Shown: positions 1 to 9,530, counted from the first letter of the stretch. The stretch: DNA of 64,000 bases from CAJQLB01 sp041392065 (GCA_041392065.1 JAWKMU010000002.1:558001-622000); one strand, 5' to 3'. Numbers and translations: made by a program. The notes: a model not told the origin generated them from the letters alone.

Positions 1-1415
1 TTAACCAATTTTCTATCTACATCATACCTCCAAACATTTTCTGCACCTTGCATTTCAGAGTAGATAATATTTTTTGTTGGATGCTTTAGCACTCTAAAAC
101 CATCACCACCACCAATAGAATTCCAATCTCCTGCATTTACGCCACCACTTGAAGACGAAGGGCCATACCATGAACCATTATCTTGCAAGCCACCATATAC
201 ATTATAAGGTGTTGCATCATCTACGCTTATTTGATAAAATTGAGATAATGGCAAGTTTTCTACAATTTCCATAGTCGTGCCTCCATTCCAAGAGCGATAA
301 ACACCACCATCTGTTCCTGCATACATTCTATCAGAGTCATTAATATCAAAGACAATATCATGTATATCACTATGCATATTGCCAAGAGATTTAAAGGTTT
401 TTCCTCCATCTCTTGAAATAGAACCTGTAAGACCACCTTTTACAACAACATCAGGATTTCTTGGGTCGATAGTTATTCTTGAAAAATAAAAAGGTCGAAC
501 TGTAATACCAAAATCGTTGTTAAGTTGTTCCCAACTGTTTCCAGCATCATTACTTCTGTATAAGCCTTTTCGAGTATCTTCTTCGGCTTCTATTACAGTA
601 TACAAAATATTTGAATCTGATGGAGCAACTGCTATTGCCAAACGACCTAATTTACCTTTAGGGAATCCGTTGTGAATTTTGTTCCAAGTTTTTCCAGCAT
701 CTGTAGATTTATATAATGCACTGTTTTCGCCACCTGATTCGAAAGACCAGCCAGTTCTTCTAAATTCCCACATTGAAACATAGAGAATATCAGTATTATT
801 TGGGTCCATTGCCATGTCTGCAGCACCAGTTTTTTGGTTTACATAAAGGATTTTTTCCCAAGTCTCTCCTGCATCTATAGATTTATAAACACCACGCTCA
901 TCGCTATCAGACCATAAGGCACCTAATACAGCAACGTAAACTTCGTTAGAGTTTTTAGGGTTTACGATAATGTTAGCAATACGTTCAGATTTATCAAACC
1001 CTATTTTTTTCCAAGTGGTTCCTCCATCTGTAGATTTATAAAGTCCATCTCCATAAGATACACTGTTTCTTGTCCAAGTTTCTCCAGTTCCTACATAAAC
1101 AATATTGTCAGGATCATTTGGATCTACTTCTACAGCACCAATGGATTGGCAATAATCGTCAAAAATTGGGTTAAAGGTTGTGCCAGCATCATTAGATTTC
1201 CAAACACCACCACCAGCAGTTCCAGCATAAATAATTCTTGCATCAGTTGGATGAGCTTCTAAGTCGTTTATTCTTCCACTCATAAGAGCTGGTCCAATAT
1301 GACGTGCTCTTAAATCGCCAAACAAATCTTCTAATTCAATAGTATTTTCATCTTGAGCTTGTAAATTAATTGATGTAAAAATTAAGCTCAAAAAGAGAAG
1401 TGATAGTTTTTTCAT
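1..1415 (-). CDS. BNR/VPS10-like beta-propeller exported protein, 3' end cut by window edge
   Basis: The minus frame opens at ATG (1415) and stays open to base 1, giving about 471 codons with no stop, so the C-terminal part lies outside the window. Residues 1-21 are a signal peptide ending in LQAQ. The mature part carries repeated blades with Asp-box motifs such as KSTDGGTTW, KSIDAGETW, KSTDAGKTW and SRDGGKTF, typical of the sortilin/VPS10-like, WD40/YVTN/BNR-repeat proteins of about 1000 residues in Bacteroidota. These are often annotated glycosyl hydrolase, but no glycosidase catalytic residues can be assigned here. It has two paralogues in this window (18573-21602 and 37207-40464). It lies downstream of a LolA-like gene but is separated from it by a terminator. 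Substrate is unknown; a periplasmic or surface location is inferred from the signal peptide. Confidence 0.85.
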   Translation of the reverse strand, partial: MKKLSLLFLSLIFTSINLQAQDENTIELEDLFGDLRARHIGPALMSGRINDLEAHPTDARIIYAGTAGGGVWKSNDAGTTFNPIFDDYCQSIGAVEVDPNDPDNIVYVGTGETWTRNSVSYGDGLYKSTDGGTTWKKIGFDKSERIANIIVNPKNSNEVYVAVLGALWSDSDERGVYKSIDAGETWEKILYVNQKTGAADMAMDPNNTDILYVSMWEFRRTGWSFESGGENSALYKSTDAGKTWNKIHNGFPKGKLGRLAIAVAPSDSNILYTVIEAEEDTRKGLYRSNDAGNSWEQLNNDFGITVRPFYFSRITIDPRNPDVVVKGGLTGSISRDGGKTFKSLGNMHSDIHDIVFDINDSDRMYAGTDGGVYRSWNGGTTMEIVENLPLSQFYQISVDDATPYNVYGGLQDNGSWYGPSSSSGGVNAGDWNSIGGGDGFRVLKHPTKNIIYSEMQGAENVWRYDVDRKLV

Positions 1416-1438
1416 ATAATCTTATGTATTTTGGTTGA

Positions 1439-1472
1439 AAAAAAATAAAGCCTCAATAATTTTTGAGGCTTT
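1439..1472 (-). terminator. Rho-independent terminator after LolA-like gene
   Basis: A 9-bp perfect stem (1447-1455 with 1464-1472, arms AAAGCCTCA/TGAGGCTTT) with an 8-nt loop is followed on the minus strand by a run of T. It sits 11 bp past the stop of the gene at 1484-2257. Confidence 0.85.
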
Positions 1473-1483
1473 ATATAAATATG

Positions 1484-2257
1484 TTAGTTTTTCTTGTCTT
1501 CTGTAGCAATTTCTTCAGGAAACTTGAAAACGGAATCATCAACTTTTGGATTGATTTCTAATGTATCAATAGTGATACCTTGCCCTTGTCCACCTTTAAT
1601 TCCTTGAGATAGAGAAAAAGGGAAATACAAACCATCAACTTCTTGGTAATCACTCATTTTAGCTTCTGAAATCATTCCTTTTCCAGGACCCATTCTAACC
1701 TCTGTGTGAACCATAATTGGTACAAAGTTTTCAGCATCAAAGTAGTAAATGCTTGAATTTTCTTCTTCTTTGCCATCTACAATCATAGGCTTTTTAGTAA
1801 TTTTTATTTTAAAGGTTTCTGTACCATCAATGCTTTCATTTCCTAAAAGCTCTACAGTGTATCCTTTTTCTTTGTAGTTTAAAAATGGATCAGGAAAATC
1901 ACCAGCTTGTATTTTCATATTGTCAGTGCTTTCTTTATCACTTTTTTCTGCTTTTTGAGTTTGAAAATTTGTACTCCAAAGAGTTTCACCATCAAACACT
2001 CCTTGCTTAATTTCTAATCCTTGAAAACTAATGGAAGTCATTTGTTTTCCATTTTTAAGCTGAACAATCTCTAAAGGAATTTCCATACCACCTTGGTTAA
2101 CCTTTGCAGTCATCTTAATGCCTTCTAACTTTTGCCAAGCTTCAATTCCTCCTGTATTTTCGAAGTAGTTGGCTATAATCTCATCAGCCGTTTGAGCGTT
2201 TACTTGAGTAAATGCAGTTGCAACTAAAGCAACCAATAATAATTTAATAGTTTTCAT
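1484..2257 (-). CDS. LolA-like outer-membrane lipoprotein-sorting family protein
   Basis: 257 residues with a cleavable signal peptide (about residues 1-22, ending VNAQ), then a predicted all-beta LolA/LolB-like fold. The start of the mature domain (ADEIIANYFENTGG) and the later segments with paired Lys/Asp turns match the Bacteroidota proteins annotated outer membrane lipoprotein-sorting protein. True LolA is usually shorter (about 200 residues), so this is more likely a paralogue than the housekeeping LolA. The family is periplasmic and binds acylated ligands; the ligand here is unknown. The ATG at 2257 gives the signal peptide directly. The BNR gene lies 68 bp downstream on the same strand, with a terminator between them. 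Confidence 0.75.
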   Translation of the reverse strand: MKTIKLLLVALVATAFTQVNAQTADEIIANYFENTGGIEAWQKLEGIKMTAKVNQGGMEIPLEIVQLKNGKQMTSISFQGLEIKQGVFDGETLWSTNFQTQKAEKSDKESTDNMKIQAGDFPDPFLNYKEKGYTVELLGNESIDGTETFKIKITKKPMIVDGKEEENSSIYYFDAENFVPIMVHTEVRMGPGKGMISEAKMSDYQEVDGLYFPFSLSQGIKGGQGQGITIDTLEINPKVDDSVFKFPEEIATEDKKN

Positions 2258-2484
2258 TTTAAAGTTTTAAATGTTATTTTATTGAATGAAAATTTTCAAT
2301 AACCATTCCAAAAATAATGTTATGAAAAGTTTTCCTTTATTTTTCTTTTTTATTTGTATGCGAATTTAAGAAATTGTTACACTATAAATAGATTTTTTAA
2401 ATAATTTAAAGAAAAAAATAACAACTAAAACTTATTAGAATTAATTCCTATTAAATTTGGACTTATATCTTAAAAAACATTGAA

Positions 2485-3378
2485 ATGAAATTTGGAAACG
2501 TTGATAATCCAGAGCATATAGATTTTACTTTACCACCTGACCATATTGATACCAAAATGGTGTTAAATAAACATAAAGGAAAGTCTGAATTTAAACTTTT
2601 TGTAGGCTGTGCCAAATGGAACAAAGCAGATTTAAAAGGTTTTTATCCAAGAGGCATAAAAGATGAATTGGAGTATTATGCAACACAATTTAATTCTATC
2701 GAGTTAAATGCAACTTTCTATAGAATTTTCCCTCCTGATACTTTTGCTAAATGGTATGATAAAACACCAGAAGGTTTCAAGTTTTTTCCAAAACTCAACC
2801 AAGAAATCAGCCATTGGAAACGATTAAACGATGATGTAAAACCAGTAGTTAAAAATTACTTGTATAGTGCCTCAAACCTAAAGGAAAAATTAGGAACAAT
2901 CTTTTTACAAATGCATAATAATTTTGCTCCTAAAGACTTTGATAGAGTTGTAAACTTTGCTGAAAATTGGCCAAAAGAAATTCCTTTAGCTATTGAATTT
3001 AGACATACTGATTGGTATAATGATAAAGCTGTTGCTGAAGATTTATATCAGCTTTTAGAAGCACATAATATTTCAAACGTAATTGTAGATACTGCTGGAA
3101 GACGTGATTTAATGCACATGCGCTTAACCAATAATAATGCTTTTATTCGTTATGTTGGTGCTAACCATCAAAGTGATTACGATAGGCTGAATAACTGGAT
3201 TAATCGCTTAGCAATATGGAAAGAGCAAGGCGCTGGAGAAGTAAATTTCTTTGTGCATCAAAACATTGAAAAAGCATCACCTTTGCTTTCAGCGCACTTT
3301 ATCAAGAATGCAAACAAGGTATTAGGAACAAATCTTATAATCCCAAAAATGGGAAAAGAGCCAGAGAGTTTATTTTAG
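2485..3378 (+). CDS. DUF72 (YecE-like) family protein
   Basis: 297 residues, cytoplasmic, no signal peptide. The core beginning FVGCAKWNKADLKGFYP and containing YYATQFNSIELNATFYR is the hallmark of the DUF72/YecE TIM-barrel family; later segments (IAIEFRH-like EFRHTDWY, then the barrel strand ending in FVHQN) also fit. The biochemical function of the family is not established. Family members are typically 240-300 residues, so it is full length; residues 1-35 are an extension common in flavobacterial members. It stands alone on the plus strand, 79 bp ahead of ftcD. A TAAATTTG element at 2452-2459 could be its -7 box, although I see no -33 TTG at the right distance. Confidence 0.88.
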   Translation: MKFGNVDNPEHIDFTLPPDHIDTKMVLNKHKGKSEFKLFVGCAKWNKADLKGFYPRGIKDELEYYATQFNSIELNATFYRIFPPDTFAKWYDKTPEGFKFFPKLNQEISHWKRLNDDVKPVVKNYLYSASNLKEKLGTIFLQMHNNFAPKDFDRVVNFAENWPKEIPLAIEFRHTDWYNDKAVAEDLYQLLEAHNISNVIVDTAGRRDLMHMRLTNNNAFIRYVGANHQSDYDRLNNWINRLAIWKEQGAGEVNFFVHQNIEKASPLLSAHFIKNANKVLGTNLIIPKMGKEPESLF

Positions 3379-3420
3379 TTTATTTTTCCTTTCAAAATTT
3401 AAGTATCCTAACTGAATTCT

Positions 3421-3428
3421 TATCTTTG
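3421..3428 (+). promoter_or_regulatory. Possible -7 element of ftcD promoter
   Basis: TATCTTTG matches the Bacteroidota -7 consensus TAnnTTTG and lies 29 bp before the ftcD ATG. No convincing -33 TTG is visible, so this is tentative. Confidence 0.35.
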
Positions 3429-3457
3429 AAATCAAATTCATACGAGACCAATTTACC

Positions 3458-5152
3458 ATGCAAAAACAACTTATAGAATGTGTTCCAAACATAAGCGAAG
3501 GACGCAATTTAGATAAAATACATACTATTGCCAATATTGTTGAAACCGTTGAAGGTATCAAACTTTTAGATATAGACCCAGGAGCTGCAACTAACAGGAC
3601 TGTTATTACCTTTGCAGGCGAACCAGAACAAGTTATCGAAGCTGCTTTTTTATTGATAAAAAAAGCATCAGAACTTATAGATATGAGTAAACACAGTGGT
3701 GAGCATCCACGTTTTGGTGCTACAGACGTTTGTCCTTTAGTACCAATTTCTGGTATTACTTTAGAAGAAACTGCTAAGTATGCTCACAAATTGGGTAAGC
3801 GTGTAGGAGAGGAGTTGGACATTCCAGTGTATTTATATGAGAAAGCAGCTCAAGAGCCTAAGCGTGTAAATTTGGCAAATTGTAGAGCAGGAGAGTATGA
3901 AGGTTTACCTAAAAAACTTTCAGACCCTAATTGGAAACCCGATTTTGGTCCAGCAGAGTTCAATAAAAAAGTGGCTTCAACTGGAGCTACAGCTATTTCT
4001 GCAAGAGATTTCTTGGTTGCTTATAACATCAACTTAAATACAACTTCAACACGTCGAGCCAATGCTATTGCTTTTGATATACGTGAAGCAGGACGTGTAT
4101 TACGTGAAGGCGACCCAATTACTGGTAAGAAAGTTTTAGACGATAAAGGCGAACCAATACGTATTCCTGGAAAGTTGAAGGCTGTTAAAGGTATTGGTTG
4201 GTTTATAGAAGAATATGGTATTGCACAAATTTCTTACAACCTTACTAATATTAGCATTACTTCTATGCACAAAGCGTTTGATGAAACTTGTAAGGCAGCA
4301 GAAGAAAGAGGATTACGTGTGACAGGATCTGAGCTTATTGGGTTGATTCCGTTGAAAGCTATGTTAGATGCTGGCGATTATTTTTTAAGAAAACAAAACC
4401 GTTCGTTGGGAATATCTGATGCTGAGAAAATTAAAATTGCAGTAAAATCTTTGGGATTAGACGATTTAAAGCCCTTTAAACCTGAAGAAAAGATTATAGA
4501 ATATGTTTTACAAGACAAAGAAGTAAAACGACTCATAGATTTAAGCTTAACTGATTTTGCTGAAGAAACTGCTGGCGAATCTATGGCACCAGGAGGTGGT
4601 TCTATTTCAGCTTATGTTGGTACTCTTGGAGTTTCACTCGGAACTATGGTAGCTAATTTGTCTGCTCATAAACCAGGTTGGGACGATCGTTGGGAGGAGT
4701 TTTCTGTTTGGGCAGAAAAAGGACAAACTTATAAAAACAAATTATTAGCTTTAGTAGATGAAGACACTAATGCCTTCAATAAAATCATTGAAGGTTTTAG
4801 GATGCCAAAAGATACTGAAGAAGAAAAGAAAATTAGAGTTGAAGCTATTGAAGCTGCAACTATTTATGCTACTGAAGTGCCACTATTGGTTATGGAAACA
4901 GCTTGCAATTCTATGGAAGTCATGATGGAAATGGCAAAAAAAGGATTGCAGAATTCATTGTCTGATGCTGGAGTAGGAACATTATGTGCAAGGACAGCAG
5001 TTTATGGAGCTTATTTTAATGTTCGTATTAATGCTAAAGACATAAAAAATAGAGATATTGCTGATGCATTATTGACAAAAGCAAAATCTATATTTGATAA
5101 AGCTGTAGTTTCAGAAAATGAAATGATAGCTTACATAAACGAAAAGATATGA
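3458..5152 (+). CDS. ftcD: Bifunctional glutamate formimidoyltransferase / formimidoyltetrahydrofolate cyclodeaminase
   Basis: 564 residues. Residues 1 to about 330 form the formiminotransferase N- and C-subdomains; the catalytic-region motif GEHPRFGATDVCP begins near residue 81, with His83 in the position of the catalytic histidine of mammalian FTCD. Residues about 365-560 are the cyclodeaminase helical domain, with the glycine-rich loop MAPGGGSISAYVG. The fused enzyme passes the formimino group of formiminoglutamate to tetrahydrofolate and then releases ammonia, giving 5,10-methenyl-THF at the end of histidine degradation. No other hut gene lies in the window, so it is separated from the rest of the pathway. 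The stop overlaps the start of the next gene by 4 bp, indicating co-transcription with the thioesterase. Confidence 0.95.
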   Translation: MQKQLIECVPNISEGRNLDKIHTIANIVETVEGIKLLDIDPGAATNRTVITFAGEPEQVIEAAFLLIKKASELIDMSKHSGEHPRFGATDVCPLVPISGITLEETAKYAHKLGKRVGEELDIPVYLYEKAAQEPKRVNLANCRAGEYEGLPKKLSDPNWKPDFGPAEFNKKVASTGATAISARDFLVAYNINLNTTSTRRANAIAFDIREAGRVLREGDPITGKKVLDDKGEPIRIPGKLKAVKGIGWFIEEYGIAQISYNLTNISITSMHKAFDETCKAAEERGLRVTGSELIGLIPLKAMLDAGDYFLRKQNRSLGISDAEKIKIAVKSLGLDDLKPFKPEEKIIEYVLQDKEVKRLIDLSLTDFAEETAGESMAPGGGSISAYVGTLGVSLGTMVANLSAHKPGWDDRWEEFSVWAEKGQTYKNKLLALVDEDTNAFNKIIEGFRMPKDTEEEKKIRVEAIEAATIYATEVPLLVMETACNSMEVMMEMAKKGLQNSLSDAGVGTLCARTAVYGAYFNVRINAKDIKNRDIADALLTKAKSIFDKAVVSENEMIAYINEKI

Positions 5153-5541
5153 TGAGATTTCATTCACGGAAATGGGTAAAACCTGAAGATTTAAACCCAA
5201 ATGGAACTCTGTTTGGCGGACGATTATTAGAATGGATAGACGAAGAAGCTGCGCTGTATACCATTATACAATTAGAAAATTCAAGAGTTGTAACCAAGTA
5301 TATTTCTGAGATAAACTTTATGAGCTCTGCAAAGCAAGGTGATATTGTTGAATTGGGAATAGAAGTCACAAAATTTGGAAAATCCTCTTTAACGCTTAAA
5401 TGTGAAGCCAGAAATAAAATGACTCGCGAAACCATTTTAACGGTAGATAACATCATTATGGTAAACTTAGGAGAAGATGGCAAACCAAAACCTCATGGTA
5501 AAACTGAAGTAGAATTTGTAAAAGACAGATTGAAGAAATAA
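5149..5541 (+). CDS. Hotdog-fold acyl-CoA thioesterase
   Basis: 130 residues, a single hotdog domain. The segment NPNGTLFGGRLLEWIDEEAA holds the long helix of the fold and the usual catalytic acidic/asparagine environment of YciA/BFIT-type acyl-CoA thioesterases, followed by the strand KYISEINFMSSAKQGDIVELG. It is expected to hydrolyse acyl-CoAs in the cytoplasm; chain-length preference cannot be read from the sequence. The start overlaps the ftcD stop by 4 bp, and a second Met follows immediately. It ends 7 bp before a convergent mechanosensitive channel gene, with no terminator hairpin in between. Confidence 0.88.
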   Translation: MMRFHSRKWVKPEDLNPNGTLFGGRLLEWIDEEAALYTIIQLENSRVVTKYISEINFMSSAKQGDIVELGIEVTKFGKSSLTLKCEARNKMTRETILTVDNIIMVNLGEDGKPKPHGKTEVEFVKDRLKK

Positions 5542-5548
5542 TAGAAAA

Positions 5549-6787
5549 CTATTCGGTTATTGCTGAATTCAACTCATAAATTTCTAAATCAAAATACGAT
5601 ACTGCTGCAAGAACGTGGTCAAAAATATCAGACATGATATATTCATAGTTTTCCCAACGTTTGTCACTACTAAAACAATAAATTTCCAATGGAAGTCCTT
5701 GTGGAGTAGGTGCTAACTGTCTTACCATAATAAACATATTTTTGTTTATGGCTGAGTGGTTTTCAATATAAGATTGCAAGTACTTTCTAAAAACTCCTAA
5801 ATTGGTGAGGTTTCTACCATTTATTAAGACCGATTTATCGATGTTGTGCTGATTGTTGTAACTGTCAATATCTTTTTGCCTCGTGTTGAGATATTCAGAA
5901 ATAAGTTGAATGCCTTTTAACTTTTCAATCTTTTCTGGAGTTAAATAATGAATGCTTTTTGCTTTTAAAAGTATAGAACGTTTAATACGTCGTCCTCCAG
6001 AAGCTTGCATACCACGCCAATTCTTAAATGAATCTGATATGAGCGCATAGGTAGGAATGTTTGTAATGGTCATATCAAAATTCTGAATTTGAACTGTTGA
6101 TAAATTGATTTCAATAACATCACCATCAGCTCCATACTTTTCCATTGTAATCCAATCTCCAATTCTAACTATATCGTTTATGGCTACTTGTATACTTGCT
6201 ACAAAACCTAAAATAGTGTCCTTAAAAATTAATAATAAAATAGCAGAAGCAGCACCTAGCGTGGTAAAAAACCTAAAAAATGAAAGGTTAATAACTATGG
6301 CAAGACAAGATGCTATGGCAATAAGCCATACAAAGAGCATGACTACTTGTATATAGCTATCAATAGGCTTATCCTTTAGTTTAGGTAGTGTTTTAAAATA
6401 AGATTCAGAGGTTTTTAAAAAGCTTCTTATGATCCAAACAGCCAAGATAATTCCGTAAACTTTAAGAATTATGATGATATATTTTTCAAATTCTGGAAAA
6501 TCGTAAAAAACAACAGGAAATAATTTAATGGTTAAGAACAGAGGCACTAAGTGTGCAATGTTTCTTGGAACTCTGTGACTTATTAAAAGGTTATCAAAAT
6601 TGGTTTTCGATTTTTTTGCCAACTTAATAAACCCAATACGTAACAGTCTACGAGTAATGGTATCTGTTATATAAATTATAATAGCAAGCAGTATAAGTAA
6701 ACATAACATATTAAGGTATTTGGCTACATTTACCGAAATTCCGCAAGCTATAAACATATCATAAAAAAAGCACTGTACTTCTTTCAT
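5549..6787 (-). CDS. MscS-family mechanosensitive channel, YbdG-like
   Basis: 412 residues. Four to five N-terminal membrane segments lie between residues 20 and 180. The pore-lining helix and beta domain follow, with LGFVASIQVAINDIVRIGDW and ADGDVIEINLSTVQIQN, then a cytoplasmic domain with KNWRGMQASGGRRIKRS. This arrangement and length match YbdG/MscM-type small-conductance channels (E. coli YbdG is 415 residues), which open under membrane tension during osmotic downshift. The start codon shares one base with the stop of the upstream DUF3817 gene (TAATG), so the two genes are translationally linked. It is convergent with the thioesterase gene. Confidence 0.9.
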   Translation of the reverse strand: MKEVQCFFYDMFIACGISVNVAKYLNMLCLLILLAIIIYITDTITRRLLRIGFIKLAKKSKTNFDNLLISHRVPRNIAHLVPLFLTIKLFPVVFYDFPEFEKYIIIILKVYGIILAVWIIRSFLKTSESYFKTLPKLKDKPIDSYIQVVMLFVWLIAIASCLAIVINLSFFRFFTTLGAASAILLLIFKDTILGFVASIQVAINDIVRIGDWITMEKYGADGDVIEINLSTVQIQNFDMTITNIPTYALISDSFKNWRGMQASGGRRIKRSILLKAKSIHYLTPEKIEKLKGIQLISEYLNTRQKDIDSYNNQHNIDKSVLINGRNLTNLGVFRKYLQSYIENHSAINKNMFIMVRQLAPTPQGLPLEIYCFSSDKRWENYEYIMSDIFDHVLAAVSYFDLEIYELNSAITE

Positions 6788-7080
6788 TAGGCACTAATAT
6801 TTTTTAAGTACTTATAATCTAAATAAAACGTTCCAAACGGAATGATTGAGGCTAACAAAATCATTTTAAAATTCTCTTTAACCCAAGTATTTTCTTGTTT
6901 TAACATAAATACCAAAATAATATATAACATAAACAGCAAGCCATGAGGCATACCAAGCATTTTTACATATTGAGGGTCTTTGGCAAGATACTTAATTGGA
7001 GTTGCTATAAAAAGCAATAAAATATAAGACAAACCTTCTAAAAAGGCAACAAACCTAAAAATATTAAAAAGAGAAAACAT
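6787..7080 (-). CDS. DUF3817 small integral membrane protein
   Basis: 97 residues with three membrane segments (about 10-28, 44-62, 70-88). The motif FRFVAFLEGLSYILLLF near the N-terminus and PHGLLFMLYI in the middle identify DUF3817, a family of unknown function also found fused to transporters. The ATG sits directly against a hairpin at 7081-7119. The stop overlaps the start of the MscS gene, so both probably form one transcript; a role in envelope or osmotic physiology is only an inference from that pairing. Confidence 0.85.
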   Translation of the reverse strand: MFSLFNIFRFVAFLEGLSYILLLFIATPIKYLAKDPQYVKMLGMPHGLLFMLYIILVFMLKQENTWVKENFKMILLASIIPFGTFYLDYKYLKNISA

Positions 7081-7119
7081 AACCTGACTTATTTTGACGT
7101 TGCAAAAGTAAGTCAGGTT
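7081..7119. terminator. 11-bp inverted repeat between haloperoxidase-like gene and DUF3817
   Basis: Arms 7081-7091 and 7109-7119 (AACCTGACTTA/TAAGTCAGGTT) are perfectly complementary with a 17-nt loop. It follows the stop of the minus gene 7132-9330 by 12 bp and abuts the next minus-strand ATG at 7080. The long T run lies on the plus-strand side (7117-7124); on the minus strand the stem is followed by ATGTTTTCTC. It probably terminates the upstream gene, but it may also affect initiation of the downstream one. Confidence 0.6.
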
Positions 7120-7131
7120 TTTTTTATGTTG

Positions 7132-9330
7132 TTAGTTTTTAACTATTTTTTTTGTAGAAATGAGCGAGTTATTCTTATCTAAAATTTTAGCAAAATAAAG
7201 TCCAGAGGATAATTGTGTTGTATTGATTGTAGCAGAGTTTGAATTTATACTTCTATCCAAAACAAGTTTTCCATCTAAGCTGAAAAGTTTTAAATTAAAT
7301 GCATCTACATTATTGGTTTTTACAGTAAACTCATCACCAAATGGAACAGGATAGAGTAGAGGTTCATTATCTGCTAAAACTATGTCTTCATTAGATAAAG
7401 TTCCGTTAAAATAATCCAATGCCAAGTTAAAAGCTTCAATTCCTATTTTATGACCAATAACTCTTCCACGAATATCGTCAATAGGAGGATGGATGCCTCC
7501 CCAAATTCTTGATAAACTGGTTTGATCTGATGCATCTTGATAAGTTGCCCACTGTAGTGTAAAACTTTGTGTTGGACCTTCTTCAAAAACCAAAAAATCA
7601 TTTTGAATTACATCAAAAGTTCCCATTCCTCCAGGGAAGTATTCACTACCTGTTAAAAGTGTCATCATTTCAGCAGCAGCTCTTGAAAATGTTGAATGTC
7701 CTGAAAGATAACCAGCAAAAGGAGGTGTGACAAATGTACCACGTTGATAAGGCCACCAATGGGTTCCTAAAATCCAATCTACACCAGCAACATCAGTTTC
7801 TGGGTCTGAAATAAAATCAGGTCCTTTCCAAGCTAATATTTTAATTTTACCAACATTTTCGTCACCAGAACCAGCTAAAGGATCACCAGTTTGAATAATT
7901 TCTATGTAACCTGGAATTAACGGAATTCCATGAGGATGGTAACTCGCAATGCCTTCAGGAGTTGTATTATCTGAACTTTGTCCTTTGGTTGCCATATAAC
8001 GTATCGCAGAAATAGGACGAATATAGTCGTAATATCCCTTTATTCCCCAAGTATCAACAGCAGAGTCATGCATAGCACCACCTAAAGCTAAATAGCATTT
8101 TACATCCCATTCCAAATCAGGTAAAATGTTACCTTGGCCTCCAAGTTTTTTGACTGTATCTGGATGATCACTTACATAATTTAATAAAGTAAACCAATGC
8201 CCTGGAGGTGTTTCTGAGTCTGGACCATCAGCCCAAAACTCAGCAAGTACACGTGCATAATCGGCACGTTTTACCATTTGTGGAACATAAGGAGCATTGG
8301 TTGCAGGATTTAAAGGTCTTCCTGTGCCAATATCACCACCATTATATAAATCATAAAATGCTTTATATTCTTGAAAGGTATCCGGAAAACTGGACATATC
8401 GACATTACCCAAAGCTCCAGGAGAAATGTCTATCATCGTATTATCGTTTGGATCTAAATGAGAAGACCAAACAGCTACTAAAGAAAAATACCATTTGTAC
8501 GGATCGTGTATACCATCTTCGTTATTAGAATTTTGAATGTATGCAGGAGGACCTGGATCGTTATATACGTAACTATCAAAACCATTGTTAAGGATTTGTA
8601 AATCTTCAGGTTTTAAGCAAAAAGATTTTACTTGTCCCCATTCTGGGCTCAGAAAAGGAGGAGTAGCCTGAGGAAAAGGATTTCCGGATTGATCTACAAA
8701 ATAATCAAAAGCCAAAGGCTGCCAACGATTAGGATCGTTTAAATCGTTGTCTTCATATAAATCTAAAATAATTGGCTCGTTAACAGGAGTGTAGTACTCA
8801 TTAACATAGCCAAATTGCTCGTTAGAGCCATCTTGTAATCCGAACGCTATTAACTGACTTGCCAAATAGTTTCCTAAAGCAGCATAAGAGCCAGTACTAT
8901 AATCTGTAGAGGTAAAAGTATGGTCGTAGCCATAAGAATTTAAAAGAGCTTTAAAAGCAGGCAATGATGTTGCTGAACCAGGTGAATTGGTAAAACGATG
9001 AGTAAGCAAGGTATACATAGCGTAGCTCATCATTTCATGTCTTGCAGCATCAACATCAGAAGGCGTTGCTATACCATTAAACACACAGTTATAACCTTGA
9101 AAATTTTTACCTAAGAAAACAGTTTCTGCTTGGCTATCAAATATTGCCCAAGAATCGTACATAGCCATGGAGGTATGAAATAAATTTCTTGCATGAACGG
9201 TTGGTCGAGCAAAATCTATACGTATAGCGTCTAATAATTGCTCATTCCAATCACGAGAAACAGAATGTTGAGCATATATATTTGAAAATGAAAAGCCTAT
9301 TAAGGCTAATAGAATAGTAATTTTTTTCAT
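7132..9330 (-). CDS. Vanadium-dependent haloperoxidase-like (PAP2 superfamily) protein with T9SS sorting domain
   Basis: 732 residues. A signal peptide covers about 1-20. The catalytic part lies in the second half: the phosphate/vanadate pocket elements RPISAIRY, LSGHSTFSRAAAEMM and RIWGGIHPPIDDIRG supply the Ser-Gly-His loop and the Arg...His pair of the vanadium haloperoxidase/acid phosphatase superfamily. Residues about 655-732, beginning near LLYPVPFGDEF and ending in KKIVKN, form a type A T9SS C-terminal sorting domain, so the protein should be carried across the outer membrane. Halogen specificity, or phosphatase rather than peroxidase activity, cannot be decided from motifs. It appears monocistronic, with 408 bp of upstream non-coding DNA. 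Confidence 0.85.
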   Translation of the reverse strand: MKKITILLALIGFSFSNIYAQHSVSRDWNEQLLDAIRIDFARPTVHARNLFHTSMAMYDSWAIFDSQAETVFLGKNFQGYNCVFNGIATPSDVDAARHEMMSYAMYTLLTHRFTNSPGSATSLPAFKALLNSYGYDHTFTSTDYSTGSYAALGNYLASQLIAFGLQDGSNEQFGYVNEYYTPVNEPIILDLYEDNDLNDPNRWQPLAFDYFVDQSGNPFPQATPPFLSPEWGQVKSFCLKPEDLQILNNGFDSYVYNDPGPPAYIQNSNNEDGIHDPYKWYFSLVAVWSSHLDPNDNTMIDISPGALGNVDMSSFPDTFQEYKAFYDLYNGGDIGTGRPLNPATNAPYVPQMVKRADYARVLAEFWADGPDSETPPGHWFTLLNYVSDHPDTVKKLGGQGNILPDLEWDVKCYLALGGAMHDSAVDTWGIKGYYDYIRPISAIRYMATKGQSSDNTTPEGIASYHPHGIPLIPGYIEIIQTGDPLAGSGDENVGKIKILAWKGPDFISDPETDVAGVDWILGTHWWPYQRGTFVTPPFAGYLSGHSTFSRAAAEMMTLLTGSEYFPGGMGTFDVIQNDFLVFEEGPTQSFTLQWATYQDASDQTSLSRIWGGIHPPIDDIRGRVIGHKIGIEAFNLALDYFNGTLSNEDIVLADNEPLLYPVPFGDEFTVKTNNVDAFNLKLFSLDGKLVLDRSINSNSATINTTQLSSGLYFAKILDKNNSLISTKKIVKN

Positions 9331-9530
9331 TTATAATAAATTTGGTTGATTGTAAACTTAGTTTACAGGGAAAAAAAGTACAAATAATTAAGATGAAATA
9401 TCATTTTTTCCCAACCAAATGTAAGAAGTTGTATTATAAACATTTTATTTTGAACGTCATTTATATATTAGAATAAGGATAAAATAATTTTCTATTTTAC
9501 ATAATATAAATTATAGTACAAATGTGTTTA

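Noticed and set aside
3370..3561. A 63-codon minus-strand frame over the DUF72-ftcD junction
   Set aside because: It overlaps the start of ftcD and the end of the DUF72 gene in antisense, has no recognisable protein character and is explained by the codon content of the real genes.
8208..8528. A 106-codon plus-strand frame inside the haloperoxidase-like gene
   Set aside because: It is antisense to well-conserved coding sequence and has a low-complexity His/Tyr-rich translation without domain features.
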